Positions 63,859 to 64,000 of a stretch of 64,000 bases of DNA are shown here, in pieces. The first letter of the stretch is position 1; the number at the start of each line of letters is the position of its first letter. The stretch is from Fistularia commersonii (lineage: Eukaryota > Chordata > Actinopteri > Syngnathiformes > Fistulariidae), in contig JBBMNZ010000027.1 in the NCBI GenBank assembly GCA_037954325.1, forward strand, positions 4,691,501 to 4,755,500. The letters are read 5' to 3'. Both the position numbers and the translations under genes were made by a program. Under the pieces are notes generated by a model. That model made no database searches and had not been told where the DNA came from. It saw nothing but the letters and a program-made list of their open reading frames with translations.

Positions 63859-64000
63859 CTTTGTACTTAAGCCCCTAAAACACTTGATAGCCTTAACCTT
63901 GACAATTTATATTTCATTGTATTTCTTATTCTTCCTCCTTCCTACTATTATCTATTACTGTTATGTTTTTGCTTGAAACTCTGGCACAACAATTTCCTTC
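63859..64000 (+). mobile_element. Dispersed repeat copy C, cut by the window end
   Basis: Third copy, same orientation, about 1.17 kb from copy B and also antisense in a gse1 intron. It runs from TTTGTACTTAAG through ACAATTTCCTTC, where the window stops just before the expected GGGATAAATAAAG tail. Confidence 0.7.

Noticed and set aside
1..64000. tRNA, rRNA and snRNA genes
   Set aside because: I looked for tRNA A/B-box pairs and cloverleaf-like arrangements by eye and saw none I could support; a covariance-model scan would settle this.

Overview
This is nuclear DNA from a ray-finned (teleost) fish. Six protein-coding genes can be read exon by exon. All have GT-AG introns, their phases agree at every junction, and their products are clear vertebrate orthologues. 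The rest is AT-rich non-coding DNA with many (CA)n/(GT)n and tetranucleotide repeats and a few retroposon tails, as is usual for fish. I cannot name the species.

Layout. Bases 1 to about 28.4 kb form a gene desert downstream of irf8. I found no convincing gene there, only microsatellites and several repeat-free islands that may be conserved regulatory DNA. irf8 lies on the minus strand (28,976-31,581, 8 coding exons, 422 aa). A candidate small unrecognised gene runs the other way from the irf8 promoter (31,927-34,202, two exons with matching phase). A DUSP22/DUSP15-type phosphatase gene lies on the minus strand (35,861-46,345, 7 exons, 208 aa). cox4i1 (minus, 47,255-48,526, 169 aa) and emc8 (plus, 50,013-51,792, 204 aa) face away from each other across a CpG- and ETS-motif-rich interval. 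gins2 (plus, 55,002-57,080, 186 aa) is tail to tail with the 3' part of gse1 (minus, coding from 60,581, running off the right edge).

The order irf8 - cox4i1 - emc8 - gins2 - gse1, with these relative orientations, matches the human 16q24 block read in reverse. That supports every orthology call. The addition relative to human is the dusp22-like gene immediately upstream of irf8 in the same orientation. This is the arrangement human DUSP22 has with IRF4 on 6p25. I infer a relic of the ancestral IRF4/8-DUSP22 neighbourhood from before the vertebrate genome duplications.

The genes do not form one pathway. irf8 is a myeloid/lymphoid transcription factor, dusp22 a small membrane-anchored phosphatase, cox4i1 a respiratory-chain subunit, emc8 a subunit of the ER membrane-protein insertase, gins2 part of the replicative CMG helicase, and gse1 a subunit of CoREST/HDAC-type repressor complexes. 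Observations most worth following up: the candidate divergent gene with a PCNA-box-like motif, the IRF-DUSP linkage, the two head-to-head promoters, and a 3'-anchored repeat family present in three copies.
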